Made by a program: the position numbers and the translations under genes
Shown here: positions 40,686 through 49,905 of the stretch, in pieces
Layout of the letters: every line of letters begins with the position of its first letter
Position numbering within the stretch: position 1 is the first letter of the stretch
Origin: Flaccisagitta enflata
Lineage: Eukaryota; Chaetognatha; Sagittoidea; Aphragmophora
NCBI GenBank assembly: GCA_965153355.1
Contig: OZ231127.1
Location: forward strand, 69,068,001-69,132,000
Direction of reading: 5' to 3'
DNA length: 64,000 nt
The notes under the pieces: generated by a model
What the model was told of the DNA's origin: nothing
Databases searched by the model: none
Seen by the model: the letters and a program-made list of their open reading frames with translations, nothing else

Positions 40686-41461
40686 ACGACAGACACAGAC
40701 AGATTCATACGGTATTTCTCTATCAGACTCAGTTCCAAGAGCGGCACGAGCAAGGCCAGGACCGAAGCCTTGAGAAGCAACCACGTTTTCAAGTGCTGAC
40801 TTAATGCAGGCCTCCAATCTGTAAATACAAACGATTAATTTTCAAAACCAGAAAATCATGCCCTGCAAAGTGAATAATTATGCCGAATGCATGAACCTGT
40901 AAATAAATATTAGATAGAATAGAAGAAAAAAAAACTTACTCCAATCTAGCCGCGAAAACGTCGCGAGGGTCGCGAGTATGCATCCCGTCGCAAGGCAAAC
41001 GCCGTCCATCATGATGCGTCGAGTCCGCGTTGGACCGATTTTTGAAACAAAAAGCGATTCCAAAGGATACTCCAATAAGGAACTCGATGGCGACCAAGGC
41101 GACAGTAACGATACCATATTCTTCAGTCTGATTGACATCTTCCGATATCATTTCTTGAACCGTATTACGAAGGAAATTAGCGTTCATGGGAACGCAGCGC
41201 GAAAGTCCAGCGCTATGATAATAGGCCATGCGATAAACGACGAGCATATACGGCCCATTTTCTTCGCTGAAAATAAAATAGGCCGCATTATGACAATATT
41301 GAGCGAATCGCATGCGAAAGAAAAAAAAGCGTGGCCGAAAAATTGCAAACTTACTCGTATCCTATCTCTTGGAGAAAAGCCTCTTTTCCACCATCTAACA
41401 AAGTCTTAATGGAAACTTGATTGCGCGAGGCCCATTCACGAACTGCATATTTCAGCTTGGC
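40686..41461 (-). CDS. Antisense spliced membrane-protein gene, three exons seen
   Basis: Minus-strand exons are 41,461-41,355, 41,266-40,940 and 40,818-~40,686. Acceptors and donors are TTTACACAG|G, CGA|GTAAGT, TTTTCAG|C, GGA|GTAAGT and ATTTACAG|A. All three joins keep one open frame (phases 0, 2, 2), giving about 190 residues. The middle exon carries Cys, an N-glycosylation sequon (VNQTEE) and one strong membrane helix (IVTVALVAIEFLIGVSFGIAF), followed by a polar tail. The last exon is amphipathic (LEACIKSALENVV) and ends at a TGA after VCVCR. Both introns are short. An env-like or accessory role is an inference from position and topology only. Confidence 0.5.
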
Positions 41462-41555
41462 CTGTGTAAATATACGCAATCAGTATTAAGGACCGACGAC
41501 GTGAAACGAAATATTCATGACCGACGATCGAAGCCAGAGATAAAAAGAGACACAC

Positions 41556-41698
41556 CTTCGGTGATTCATGCTCAGAGGAACGTGAAAATGATGGAACGAT
41601 GGAACGTGGAAATAATGCGTAGAGTTGGCCGATCGCGAGCGTCGCATAGAGGCGCTTTGCGCAGAAGCGACGAGTAGAAACAATAGACAGAAGAGCAT
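41556..41698 (-). CDS. Antisense signal-peptide exon
   Basis: ATG at 41,696-41,698, start MLFCLLFLLVASAQSAS, a textbook signal peptide with a small-residue cleavage site. About 30 Ser/His/Arg-rich residues follow. A donor (AAG|GTGTGT) at 41,555 would end the exon but leaves the phase wrong for the next exon at 41,461. A donor four bases further would fit but is weaker. The exon is probably the 5' end of the spliced gene downstream on this strand, with the precise junction unresolved. Confidence 0.4.
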
Positions 41699-41699
41699 C

Positions 41700-42454
41700 T
41701 TCGATGGATGTAATTCGGAAAGAGAAGACGTCGATATGAAAACTTTTGACTGATCGTTCCGAATTATTTGTACGTTATATTTCACTTGTGTAAAGAGTGA
41801 CCAAGAATTGAAATGAAAACTTATGAAAAAAAAAAGCAAAAATATTAATTCAGAAAAAAAAAAAAAATTTATTTTAAGAAATGTAAAAAGAAACACAATT
41901 CTTGGGAACTCGAAATGAATGATATTATGTTTATTGAAATTCTCACATAGAAAGTGTCAAATGACCACCCAAAATGTTCTTTAAAAATTCTTGAAGGTCA
42001 AACCAGAAGTATTTCGCCGACGAAAATTTTACACTTTAAAACCTTAAAATGTTATGAATACCGAAAATACTCAAATTGTTACAATATTTGCCGATACGAC
42101 TCTCAAAACCATTTTAGTCATACGTATTGTTATTACTACAATTGTTACTTGAAATTAATTCTCTATTCGACCGTTAAGATTTATTGTTATATAAAAGACT
42201 CCGCTCAACTGAATCAAGCAGACTCTTTTTGTCGGGGGGGAGAGTCATAAAGGGTACCGCTCGACCAGAGAATAGAAATACCAGACTCCGGAAATCATTT
42301 CATATGATTATCGGATCAAATTCCAAGAATCAAGGAATATAAAAAGCTTGATTCAGTTTGAGAAGGAGCTCTTCTATCGGAAAAATTCCTCTTATTACTT
42401 CCTCTAACAGTCCAACAGTCCTTCAGTTGCTTATCGAGATAGCTAATTCTCAAC

Positions 42455-42460
<6 letters not shown>
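41700..42460. other. 3' region of the giant element; possible U3 sequence
   Basis: AT-rich and non-coding, with a long A run (41,854-41,867) and a purine run GGGGGGGAGAG (42,234-42,244) that could be a polypurine tract. Two TATA-like boxes follow at 42,188 and 42,338. No matching copy was found near 18,500-19,380, so no LTR is called. Confidence 0.4.
42188..42197 (+). promoter_or_regulatory. TATA-box candidate TATATAAAAG
   Basis: A strong TATA motif on the + strand upstream of the purine run. A second one, TATAAAAAG, lies at 42,338-42,346. Either could drive the hAT gene or belong to a retroelement U3. Confidence 0.3.
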
Positions 42461-42495
<35 letters not shown>

Positions 42496-42537
42496 TTCTT
42501 TCTTTCTTCCTGTTTTTCTTTCTGTCTTTCCATTTTC

Positions 42538-42596
<59 letters not shown>

Positions 42597-42598
42597 TG
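42455..42598. repeat. (TTTC)n microsatellite, two blocks
   Basis: 42,455-42,500 and 42,537-42,598. The second block, ending in a TCAG, forms a polypyrimidine tract directly before the first visible hAT exon. Confidence 0.9.
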
Positions 42599-42649
42599 TC
42601 TCTCTATCGGTCAGGTGATAATGAAATCACTTTTTCATTTTGTCACCAG

Positions 42650-43915
42650 GATGCTGTGTTCAGTCAAAAGTCGGTCACCAACTTCTTTGCAAAGCAAAAA
42701 AAGTTGGCTTCGCATCTTCATCACTCAACTCAAGCATCTGACGAGTTCCGCGCTTTGCAAGTTGGTCCGGGACCGCCGAAAGAAATGGTCAACCAAGGTG
42801 CGACTCGATGGGATTCAAAGTACAACGCCGCCGACAATTTCAACGACCTTGATCAGACCATCAAGCTGTTCACGGCAGATCACCCTATCGTGAGCTTCAC
42901 GCCAAGCGAGTACAGCTTAAGCAGGAATATTGTCATCCTCCTCAAACCTTTTGCGATGCTGTCCAAGAAGCTACAGTCGGAGTCTGCGTTCCTTTCCTGC
43001 GTCATTCCCAGCATCCTTACATTGAAGGTAAGCATTCATCTGCTAGATTTATTATATAAAAGATGCAGTTAAACTCGGTTAAAGTATCAACTGAGTTTAA
43101 CTGCATCTGTATCGAAAGTAAGCACTCAGTTGTGTAATTTATTATATAAAAGATGCAGTTAAACTCTGTTGAAAAAATATCTTAAGAGTTTAACTACATA
43201 TGTTTTGTTATTCCTATTGCAGGGATTGTTGGAGGGTCTAGAGGACAATGGTCTTGGTGCGACACGGGCAGAACTGATCAAGGCGCTGGACGAGCGGTTC
43301 TTTGGTCCCAAGTTAAATATCCTCAAGGAGAAGTCTTACCTGGTTGCAACTTTCCTTGACCCAAGGTAAAAATGCTGGATGAATGGAGTGGCAGTAATGT
43401 GACATGATAGGGAAGCTGGCAGACCTTGTCTTATATGAATGGGCAGGGGCATAATTAAGTCGCGTGTTTGGGCAGTGCCATTTGGGAAGAGGCCGTGAAA
43501 AATGAATAATGAATGTGGGGTACTAATGAATATGGGTGAACATAATGGATGATGGAACTAGATATTCCATACAGAATTTTAGATCACTGATTATGTGCAT
43601 CATTCAGGTACAAGGACTGCCTCAATTCCCCACACCGTGAAGAAGCGATGAGGCTCGTCCTTGTGGAGGCTACCGAATCCAACGAGCGTTCTGATTCAGC
43701 TCCTTCAACCTCTACGGAAGTGGAAAATGCTGAGCACAACCAAGTTGAAGAAAACTCTACTGAAAGCCCAAGGTATTTTTTCATGCTGCTCTTTTAAACC
43801 TGTTTCTTTCGTCAAATTAAACAAGGTGACATTGAGCACAAGTATGCTTTTTAGGTGCGACAGAGCATCTCTATAACTGGCTGTGTCCGTTGGTTGGTCT
43901 CTTTCTGTCTGTCTT

Positions 43916-43952
<37 letters not shown>

Positions 43953-44355
43953 TCGACGATCCACACGTTGCACCTTGTTGGCCTACTCGGCCTTGTTTAA
44001 AATCTATTCATTCTCTCATTCCAGTTTTGACATGCTATTCAAGCAAATCATCTCATCCAATCGTGACAATTTGCCAAGAGTAAACCCCATCATCAGCAAA
44101 GAAGAGGAGATCAAACGATATGCAAATCTGTTTGTGAAGCCAGACGAAGAGCCTCTCAACTTTTGGCGCAATCAACAAGATTTCCCATCGCTCAGCCAAT
44201 TAGCCAGAAAATACTTTTCTACTCCGTGTTCAAGCGCATACTCAGAAAGGCTTTTTTCCGAGATGGGGAATATTTTGGAGGAGAAGAGATCGCGACTTCT
44301 TCCATCAAGAAGCGAAAAGCTGCTCTTTATGCACCACAATCTGAGACGGGTGTAA
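42650..44355 (+). CDS. hAT-family transposase / ZBED-like gene, 3' four exons
   Basis: Exons are 42,650-43,027, 43,223-43,365, 43,608-43,772 and 44,025-44,355. All have GT/AG borders (CACCAG|, AAG|GTAAGC, TTGCAG|, AAG|GTAAAA, TTCAG|, AAG|GTATTT, CCAG|) and phases that join without a stop. hAT signatures are TRWDSKYN (second third of exon 1), the catalytic-core helices, and the C-terminal dimerisation block FPSLSQLARKYFSTPCSSAYSERLFS (in parts) followed by KRSRLLP near the end; stop TAA 44,353. The BED zinc finger and N-terminal exons expected of the family are not visible upstream, where the giant retroelement lies. The frame is intact, so it may be an active transposase, a domesticated copy, or a 5'-truncated relic. 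Confidence 0.8.
43028..43222 (+). repeat. hAT intron 1 made of a tandem ~95-bp duplication
   Basis: GTAAGCA...TTTATTATATAAAAGATGCAGTTAAACTC occurs twice (from 43,028 and about 43,120), including a second copy of the donor-like GTAAGC. The first copy also contains the hairpin AGATGCAGTTAAACT / AGTTTAACTGCATCT. Confidence 0.7.
43847..43999 (-). mobile_element. Family A element inside hAT intron 3
   Basis: TTTTTAGGTGCGACAGAGCATCTC, (CTGT)n at 43,913-43,951, then ACGATCCACACGTTGCACC and CGGCCTTGTTT. It lies wholly within the intron and spares both splice sites. Confidence 0.75.
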
Positions 44356-44359
44356 ACGA

Positions 44360-44720
44360 GCATTCGTAGTTGAATTTTGTTTCGGAGCGCTTTTGTCCCA
44401 CACTCCCACACCCTATCACCTGGGCATCGCGATTTTCTTTGTATTTTCATACTTATGCAATTCATTTTAATTGTTAATATTCCAAGTTCATTTATTCAAT
44501 ATTATAAGAATTCAATTTTACGAGCTTATTTCTTACTTCTAACGCAAATTTTATTCAGTCTCATCGTCAAATCAAATCTATACTAGCCAGAGAAAAAATG
44601 ACAAAAAATCGACCCGATTCATTTGAAATTTGGTGACTCAGGAAGATTATTCAGAAATGCTAAAAATCGACCCGATTAATCTTCTAGTCGATACGTTCGT
44701 TACACCCCTGCTGTGTTCTA
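44360..44720. other. hAT downstream region, no gene
   Basis: AT-rich sequence with AAAAATCGACCCGATT present twice (about 44,605 and 44,662). Confidence 0.4.
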
Positions 44721-44721
44721 C

Positions 44722-44850
44722 AGAACTTCGTCCCCTTCGGGGCCGCTGCCCAAAAGACAAAAGAGAAAAAAGAGACAAAAGAGACAAAAGAGACAAAAGG
44801 GACAAAAGGGACAAAAGGGACAAAAGGGACAAAAGGGACAAAAGCAGAGA
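44722..44850. repeat. Family C end fragment joined to a (GACAAAAG)n array
   Basis: CTTCGGGGCCGCTGCCCAAAAG is a family C terminus. It runs straight into about ten 8-10 bp GACAAAAG units ending at 44,850. A GCCGGA/GACGCG-rich patch follows to 45,010. Confidence 0.7.
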
Positions 44851-45257
44851 TCCGGATCCGGAGCCGGACCTGGAGCCGGAAGCGGTGGACGCGGCAATTA
44901 TTTATGCAGGGACGCGGGCGCGGAGGTAATCAGAGCTAGGAGTCTTACAGGAGACGCGGACGCGGAGCCGGTTGTAATTGTAAAAACCAAGACGCGGACG
45001 CGGACGCGGTTTTCTCAAACTATCTTTCAAATTCTTTTTATCTGCATTTTTTGTTTTTCTTCTCTTTTTACCATTTATACTTCTACTATACTCTTGTTAT
45101 TTCTCTGTTTGCATTTTCTCTTTTACCTCCAAAATTATTCTGCTATAACTCTTCACACTGCAGTTTCTTGTTTCAACCAGAGAGGAGTGCAAATCTACAA
45201 ATTTTGGGCAGAATGGTCAGACCTGAAACCAATTTACTTTTCCTAGGACTGCCTGCT

Positions 45258-45826
45258 TGGGTGGGTGGGATTTGTAGAATGCGACAACGTTGCTGTTTTT
45301 CAGTCACTATTTGTGACATATTTAGTTATCAAGTATGCTACTTTCTCATTCTTGATCATTGTTTGTTTACAAATAAAAAAAGCATTTCTCATGTGCATCT
45401 TCTTTGTTGAATTTTAGAAATTCAGCCTCAACTGTCTCTCTTCTCCTTTAGATCTTTGAGGCTTGTTGGGGTTTCATATATCTGGACTACAAGTCCATGC
45501 CATAACTTATATTCACTATGCTGCATATCATTTCCATGCATGATGAAAGCATTGGGTGAGGATACACTGTGAACCTTCTGATCGAGACAGCATCGTATAC
45601 GATCTGGCCTGAACATCAAATGCCCCATGGTCTCCACAAACTCACAGGAATATTTGGAAGGCAAAACTGGCTGAAGATATCCATTAGCATCAGTAAGGGT
45701 GCAGGAAACCAATATCATGGCGGGGATGATCACGAGAGGAGTAGTTTCCGCTTACAATTGGTGCATCAAGAACAGCTGGGACTTGTCATACACCTCAGTG
45801 TGTGGAGGTAGAATTGTCTGGGCCAA
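45258..45826 (+). repeat. Left direct repeat / candidate LTR
   Basis: It shares with 52,552-53,115 the blocks CAGTCACTATTTGTGACATATTT (in two parts), TTCTTGATCATTGTTTGTTTAC, GGACTACAAGTC, TGTGAACCTTCTGATCGAGAC and GGGATGATCACGAG, in the same order. It is well diverged, with several indels. The minus strand shows short open stretches that may be coding relics. Confidence 0.6.
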
Positions 45827-46379
45827 TAGGTGGAGGCCATGTCAGGGCTTTTTTGTTGGGTTGCAGCAGCATAATGTCCTGTGAGAAGACAGCATATGGC
45901 ATAAGAAACATGATCGTCTGTTGAAACATGACTGTCAGAAGCTAGCATGGTTGGCGCATAACTCTGATTAAGTACTAAGGCGTCTCGGGATCTGTCCAAA
46001 AGGATCCTTGGCTTTTCCCGGGGTGGTAGAGACGAACAGTTGTATCGATTGACCCCCCGTAAGGTCGTGAGAACCGTTACTTCTTTTATCTTTTATCTTC
46101 TGTCTTGTTTAGGGAGTTCCGTCCCGACATAAGAACCCCAGAGGTATCAGACTTTACTAGGGAAATAGTCTGTCTGTGGAGGTACCCTTGTGTGTTCGAC
46201 GTAGCTCTGTTCTTCCGGGGACGCACGGAGGTGTACTCGAAACCCCAACCCCACCCTAAACCCGGAGAAAAAATTGTTACTTGACAAAAGTTAGCTTCAT
46301 GTCTGTCTGAACTAGACCGAACGTTTGTCTTAATGGAACGCGCTGTCAATTTTAACTTTGATTTTAATTCTCGACACAA

Positions 46380-47154
46380 GCTCTCAGAGATAGACCTCTC
46401 TACAGATTTCTCCTGGAAAATCCGAGCGCAACTCAGCAGCAGCGTGACGAGTATATGAGAGACGCATACCGTCAGTACCATTCCATGCGCCGCATGTCAC
46501 ACGCACCAGTTCAAGACCCAGACAACGACGTTGACGCACTCTTTCCAGTTACTTAGGCGTCGGACTCGTCGGAGACCGACATCAAGGAACAAGTGCGGGA
46601 ATTCAGACGCCAATTCGGAGACGCAGAACGGGTTCATAGGCAGCGCCGCCGCCAACGTTTCTGCACGGATAACTTCGAACGGGAACTGGATTGGAATCTC
46701 AAAGGCGCTTTTCTGGGAAGAACAAGCAACCGTATCCTCGGCTTCCTCGTCGTACTACTCGAGCAGCGACGATTCGGAAGAATTGGAAGGCGCCGTTGGT
46801 TACGACGCGGGAGCAAGACCAGAGAACGACTGGGGCGAACTGCAGCCAAATAGGAGTGAGTTCCGCGAAAGATCGATCCTTGGTCAGTGTCTCGTGGATG
46901 CCCAGTTCGAGGTACAGCGTCTGCTTCTTCTCGCTATCATCCAGATCAAAGTAGAGAACCATAATTTTAATTCAGAAGACGCGTGGCAGGCATTGTGTTC
47001 GTGGCTGATAAGCGAAAGCTTAACCGAGCAAAGAGAAGACGCAGATTCTGTCTGGTGGTACGCATTCCGAGGAAGGGAATTTGGTCAAGTATTCGACAGT
47101 TCCCTTAATGAGATCCGGTTGATGTGGAGAGAAGCGCACGGTAGAAGAGACTGA
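46380..47154 (+). pseudogene. Broken ORF of the decayed element, no family recognised
   Basis: One frame runs from ~46,380 (LYRFLLENPSATQQQRDEYM) through an in-frame TAG at 46,554 to ~46,720. A second frame with Ser-rich then acidic character (SSASSSYYSSSDDSEELEG) continues to TGA 47,152. At least one stop and one shift are needed to join them. The Gln/Arg-rich character suggests a Gag-region accessory segment, but no domain is visible. Confidence 0.4.
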
Positions 47155-47308
47155 AGAGAGTTTGTGCATCACTGGTTTTAGCTAACAACTGGAGAATAGT
47201 TTTATCATGTAGTGTCATTGAATTGTATCATAGTGGGACGCGATACTCTCTCTTTTTAACTATTCCCCTCCCCAATCATAATATCAACATCTACCCCAAA
47301 AAATAACA

Positions 47309-47605
47309 ATGCAATATATTCTCAAGACTGACGCATCCGCAACCCTGGTCAGCTTTGTGTTGACGAAAGAAGTGGACAGAAGAGAGCTCATCGTCGACGC
47401 TAGCTCAAGATCGCTAAACCGTGCCGAACGCAACTGGTCAGTGCTGGACAAAGAGTTCTTTTCCTTGGTGGTTGCCGTCCGCGAAAACATCTCACTTCTT
47501 TGTCAAGGTAGATTCACCGTCGTGACCGACTGCCGAGCTCTCTGTGACTGGGATGAAGAGGACTTGCAAGAGCTTGACTTCGAAGTCATTTTCAGAGGCG
47601 ATTAG
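47309..47605 (+). pseudogene. RNase H-like fragment of gypsy-type pol
   Basis: 98 codons beginning with an ATG inside MQYILKTDASATLVSFVL. Motifs are LKTDAS (first catalytic Asp), ASSRSLNRAERNWSVLDKEFFSLVVAV (second acidic residue in the KE pair) and FTVVTDCRALCDW (third Asp). This is the standard gypsy RNase H layout. It stops at TAG 47,603 before the last Asp helix. It stands alone, with no RT before it and no integrase after, and lies upstream of gag on the same strand, which is not normal pol order. Confidence 0.75.
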
Positions 47606-47637
47606 AAAGTGAGGCACGGATAATCTAACTTGGATTG

Positions 47638-47772
47638 GTAACGCGCTTTTGAGTCAGTGTTAAAAGACTTGGATGTAATACTCCTTCCTTTTAGCACACA
47701 CATCCTAACGTGCTTTTGAGCCAGTGTTAAGAGACTTGGACGTGATACTCCTTCCTTTTAACACACACACCC
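47638..47772 (+). repeat. Two tandem ~66-bp copies before gag
   Basis: TAACGCGCTTTTGAGTCAGTG...ACTCCTTCCTTTTAGCACACAC occurs twice in a row with a few substitutions. A similar TATTCCCCTCC leader precedes the RNase H fragment. Confidence 0.75.
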
Positions 47773-47791
47773 CCCCATACCCAACAACAAA

Positions 47792-48900
47792 ATGACGACA
47801 GAGAGAGCAACGAGTAATATCCCGGTCGAGACGTTCATTCCAGGCGTCCACGACCCGGATAAGTGGTTCAAGACCTTGGAAGATGGAGTCGACTTGGCCA
47901 CAAACACAACTGGTAAGGCGGACAAGTACAAGAAGTGGGCCAGGATCAAGATGGATGACGCGACGCGTATGATTTTTGACAAATGCAGCCAGGGCCCAAA
48001 TGTCATGTGGGAGGCCTTGGAAGAAAGAGTTGAAGTCGAAGCTGGTCACGCCACAACAGAGGTACAACTGGCGAATGGGGCGCAATCGGGTTGTCTGGGA
48101 CGGCCGCGAGAGCTTCCATGTCCTCGCCGCCCGCATCAAGTTGGCCGTCGACATGCACGAGGACAATCCAAGAGCGACGGATTATTTCGACAACTTCCGG
48201 AATGCCCTCCCAACCGACTACCAGATGGCGATTGACTTTGGCAACAACGGTGAGACGCTGGACGAGGCTAAGAGGATTGCCTTCAAGTACCAGGCCACTC
48301 TGGCTGGACAGAGCCAGGCGGGAGATACGGCAGTGAGGGGTGCTATTGGTGGCATCACAGGAGCGCGGACCGTGGGCTTTGTCGGGGCGTCGATGGACGA
48401 AGACCGCCTAAAAGCAGTAGAGATGGCGATGAAAGAGATGTCCCTCAAAATGGACAATGCTGCCGAGGAACGTAAAGACGACCTCAAGAGGGTTGTTAGC
48501 CGCAGCCAGACGCCGGGCCGAAGCGGGTACGACTACAGCCGCTCGCCGAGTCCAGGATACGTCGCAATTGGGGTGGCCTTGGGTTCCGCAGCCCGGGTGG
48601 CAGCCGCTACCAACGTGTGCTGTATCAAGGAGACAATCGCCGATATGATCAACCTCGCTACAGCCAACCGCGTTACGACTAATCGCGTTACGACCAACCG
48701 CGTTACAAACAGCCCCCAGATGAGCAACCACGCTCTGGCCGCGACAATGACTGTGGTGGCCCTCGGAGTGATAACCGAGGTGGTCAGCCTAGTCAGGAAA
48801 GAAACGATGGGCGTCGCGACATGCGTGGTGGAGACGCACATGGGGCTGACGGCGACTATAACAAGGGCCGAATACACAGCAATCCAGTCGCGAACGGTTG
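47792..48900 (+). pseudogene. gag: Frameshifted gag of a second Ty3/gypsy-type element
   Basis: ATG 47,792. The start (VETFIPGVHDPDKWFKTLED) and the helices ending in MWEALEERVEVEAGH are a Gag capsid start. Near 48,056 the frame must change to continue as RYNWRMGRNRVVWDGRESFH...NALPTDYQMAIDF...AKRIAFKYQATLAGQ, a typical capsid C-terminal half. After ~48,560 a third frame carries an Arg/Tyr/Gln/Gly-rich tail (RYDQPRY repeats), probably RNA-binding, with a TGA inside it. Two shifts and one stop mark it as dead. It is truncated by a family A insertion near 48,890. Confidence 0.65.
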
Positions 48901-49031
48901 GGCGGGAGCAGTAATCCGAAAACCGCTCGGAATTCAAAATGTGGCGGACCGACGGACCGACGGACCGGACCCGGCCGACCTGCAAACCAGCACCGCGTGG
49001 AGAGTGTGAAGTCGCGTGTCCGCGACTAAAA
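48890..49031 (+). mobile_element. Family A element inserted in the gag remnant
   Basis: GTTGGGCGGGAGCAGTAATCC, a (GACGGACC)n core, and the terminal hairpin AGTCGCGTGTCCGCGACTAAAAA. Directly beyond it a coding-like segment resumes (VDRFAAALVESGMQEEVIKR). Confidence 0.65.
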
Positions 49032-49119
49032 ACGACGTGGACAGGTTTGCGGCGGCGCTGGTGGAGAGTGGGATGCAGGAGGAAGTGATCAAACGCATCC
49101 GAGCCAACCAGTCGAAAGG

Positions 49120-49310
49120 CGACCGAGTGGGGAAGTCGAAAGGTGATTGAGTGGGGAAGTTGCCTCTCTCAATCCACCTGTCTGTCTGTTTCTTTCTTCC
49201 TCACTGTTTCTCTCTCCCTCTCTCACCTCTCATCTTTCCTCTCTCTCCCTAAGCCCAAAGGTGATTGAGTGAGGAAGTCGTCTCTCTCGATCTACCTGTT
49301 TGTCTGTCTG

Positions 49311-49384
<74 letters not shown>

Positions 49385-49480
49385 ATGAAAACTATCAACG
49401 GAATAAGCTCAAAGGTGATTGAGTGGGGAAGTTGTCTCTCTTGATCTACCTGTCTGTCTGCTTCTCCCTCTCTCCCGCCC
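49120..49480. repeat. Three ~140-bp tandem repeats with embedded (TC)n
   Basis: AAAGGTGATTGAGTGGGGAAGT, CTCTCTCAATCCACCTGTCTGTCTG and a TC tract occur three times, from about 49,139, 49,258 and 49,411. The second copy's TC tract (49,313-49,381) has expanded. Confidence 0.8.
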
Positions 49481-49749
49481 CCCCTCCCCGTTGGAAAAAT
49501 GTTAAACTGATGATTGCTTGACCAGTCTTAAGGGTAGAAAACCGTTAACCCCCCTCCCACCCCACCCATTTTACCCCGTAGCATGCTTTAGTTTAGTTTT
49601 ACTGAGTTTTAGCCCTAGCAATTAGTTGGCATTTGCCCTAAGTGAAGAAGCGCGCGCAAAGATAAAAACAGAAAAAAAAGTAAAACCAAATAAATATTAG
49701 CCTTAGTTCTGGATAAGCCAACTCTTATCCTAAAGGTGGTCGAAAGTTG

Positions 49750-49905
49750 AGATCAAAACAAACCTGAGGCAGGAAAGAGTGCCTGCTCAGGTGAACTCAC
49801 TGAACTGATATCAGCTGTTTACTGGAAAAGGTGAACTCAGGCAAACCTGAGGCGGGAAAGATTGCCTGCTCAGGTTGCGCTCTGGATTGAAATCGGCTGT
49901 TTATT
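49750..49905. repeat. Two tandem ~80-bp copies
   Basis: AAACCTGAGGCAGGAAAGAGTGCCTGCTCAGGT...ATCAGCTGTTTACTGG and a second copy with small changes. Each contains a short palindrome around CCTGAGGC / GCCTGCTCAGG. Confidence 0.75.

Larger units (their letters stand above)
18900..42240 (+). mobile_element. Giant (~23 kb) Ty3/gypsy-type retroelement with antisense genes
   Basis: From left to right it has an A-rich leader, two large coiled-coil coding regions (19,388-26,159), a Gag-like giant protein (26,602-34,725), aspartic protease, and RT-RNase H-integrase (to 39,918). Antisense small membrane-protein genes follow (39,985-41,698), and a purine run GGGGGGGAGAG lies at about 42,234-42,244. The RT-RNase H-integrase order places it with Ty3/gypsy-type elements. 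Neither LTRs nor a tRNA primer site was recognised, so the outer limits are estimates. The catalytic residues of PR, RT, RNase H and IN all appear intact. Known giant gypsy-type elements (plant Ogre, planarian Burro) are comparable in size, but I do not recognise this gene set. Confidence 0.75.

Noticed and set aside
18540-42460. LTRs of the giant retroelement
   Set aside because: I compared 18,300-19,380 with 41,700-42,460 by eye and found no shared block, so no LTR pair is called. A self-alignment of the window would settle it.
42358-42618. An upstream start for the hAT protein in the (TTTC)n region
   Set aside because: The residues are poly Phe-Leu-Ser from the microsatellite. The tract is better read as intronic polypyrimidine before the acceptor at 42,649.
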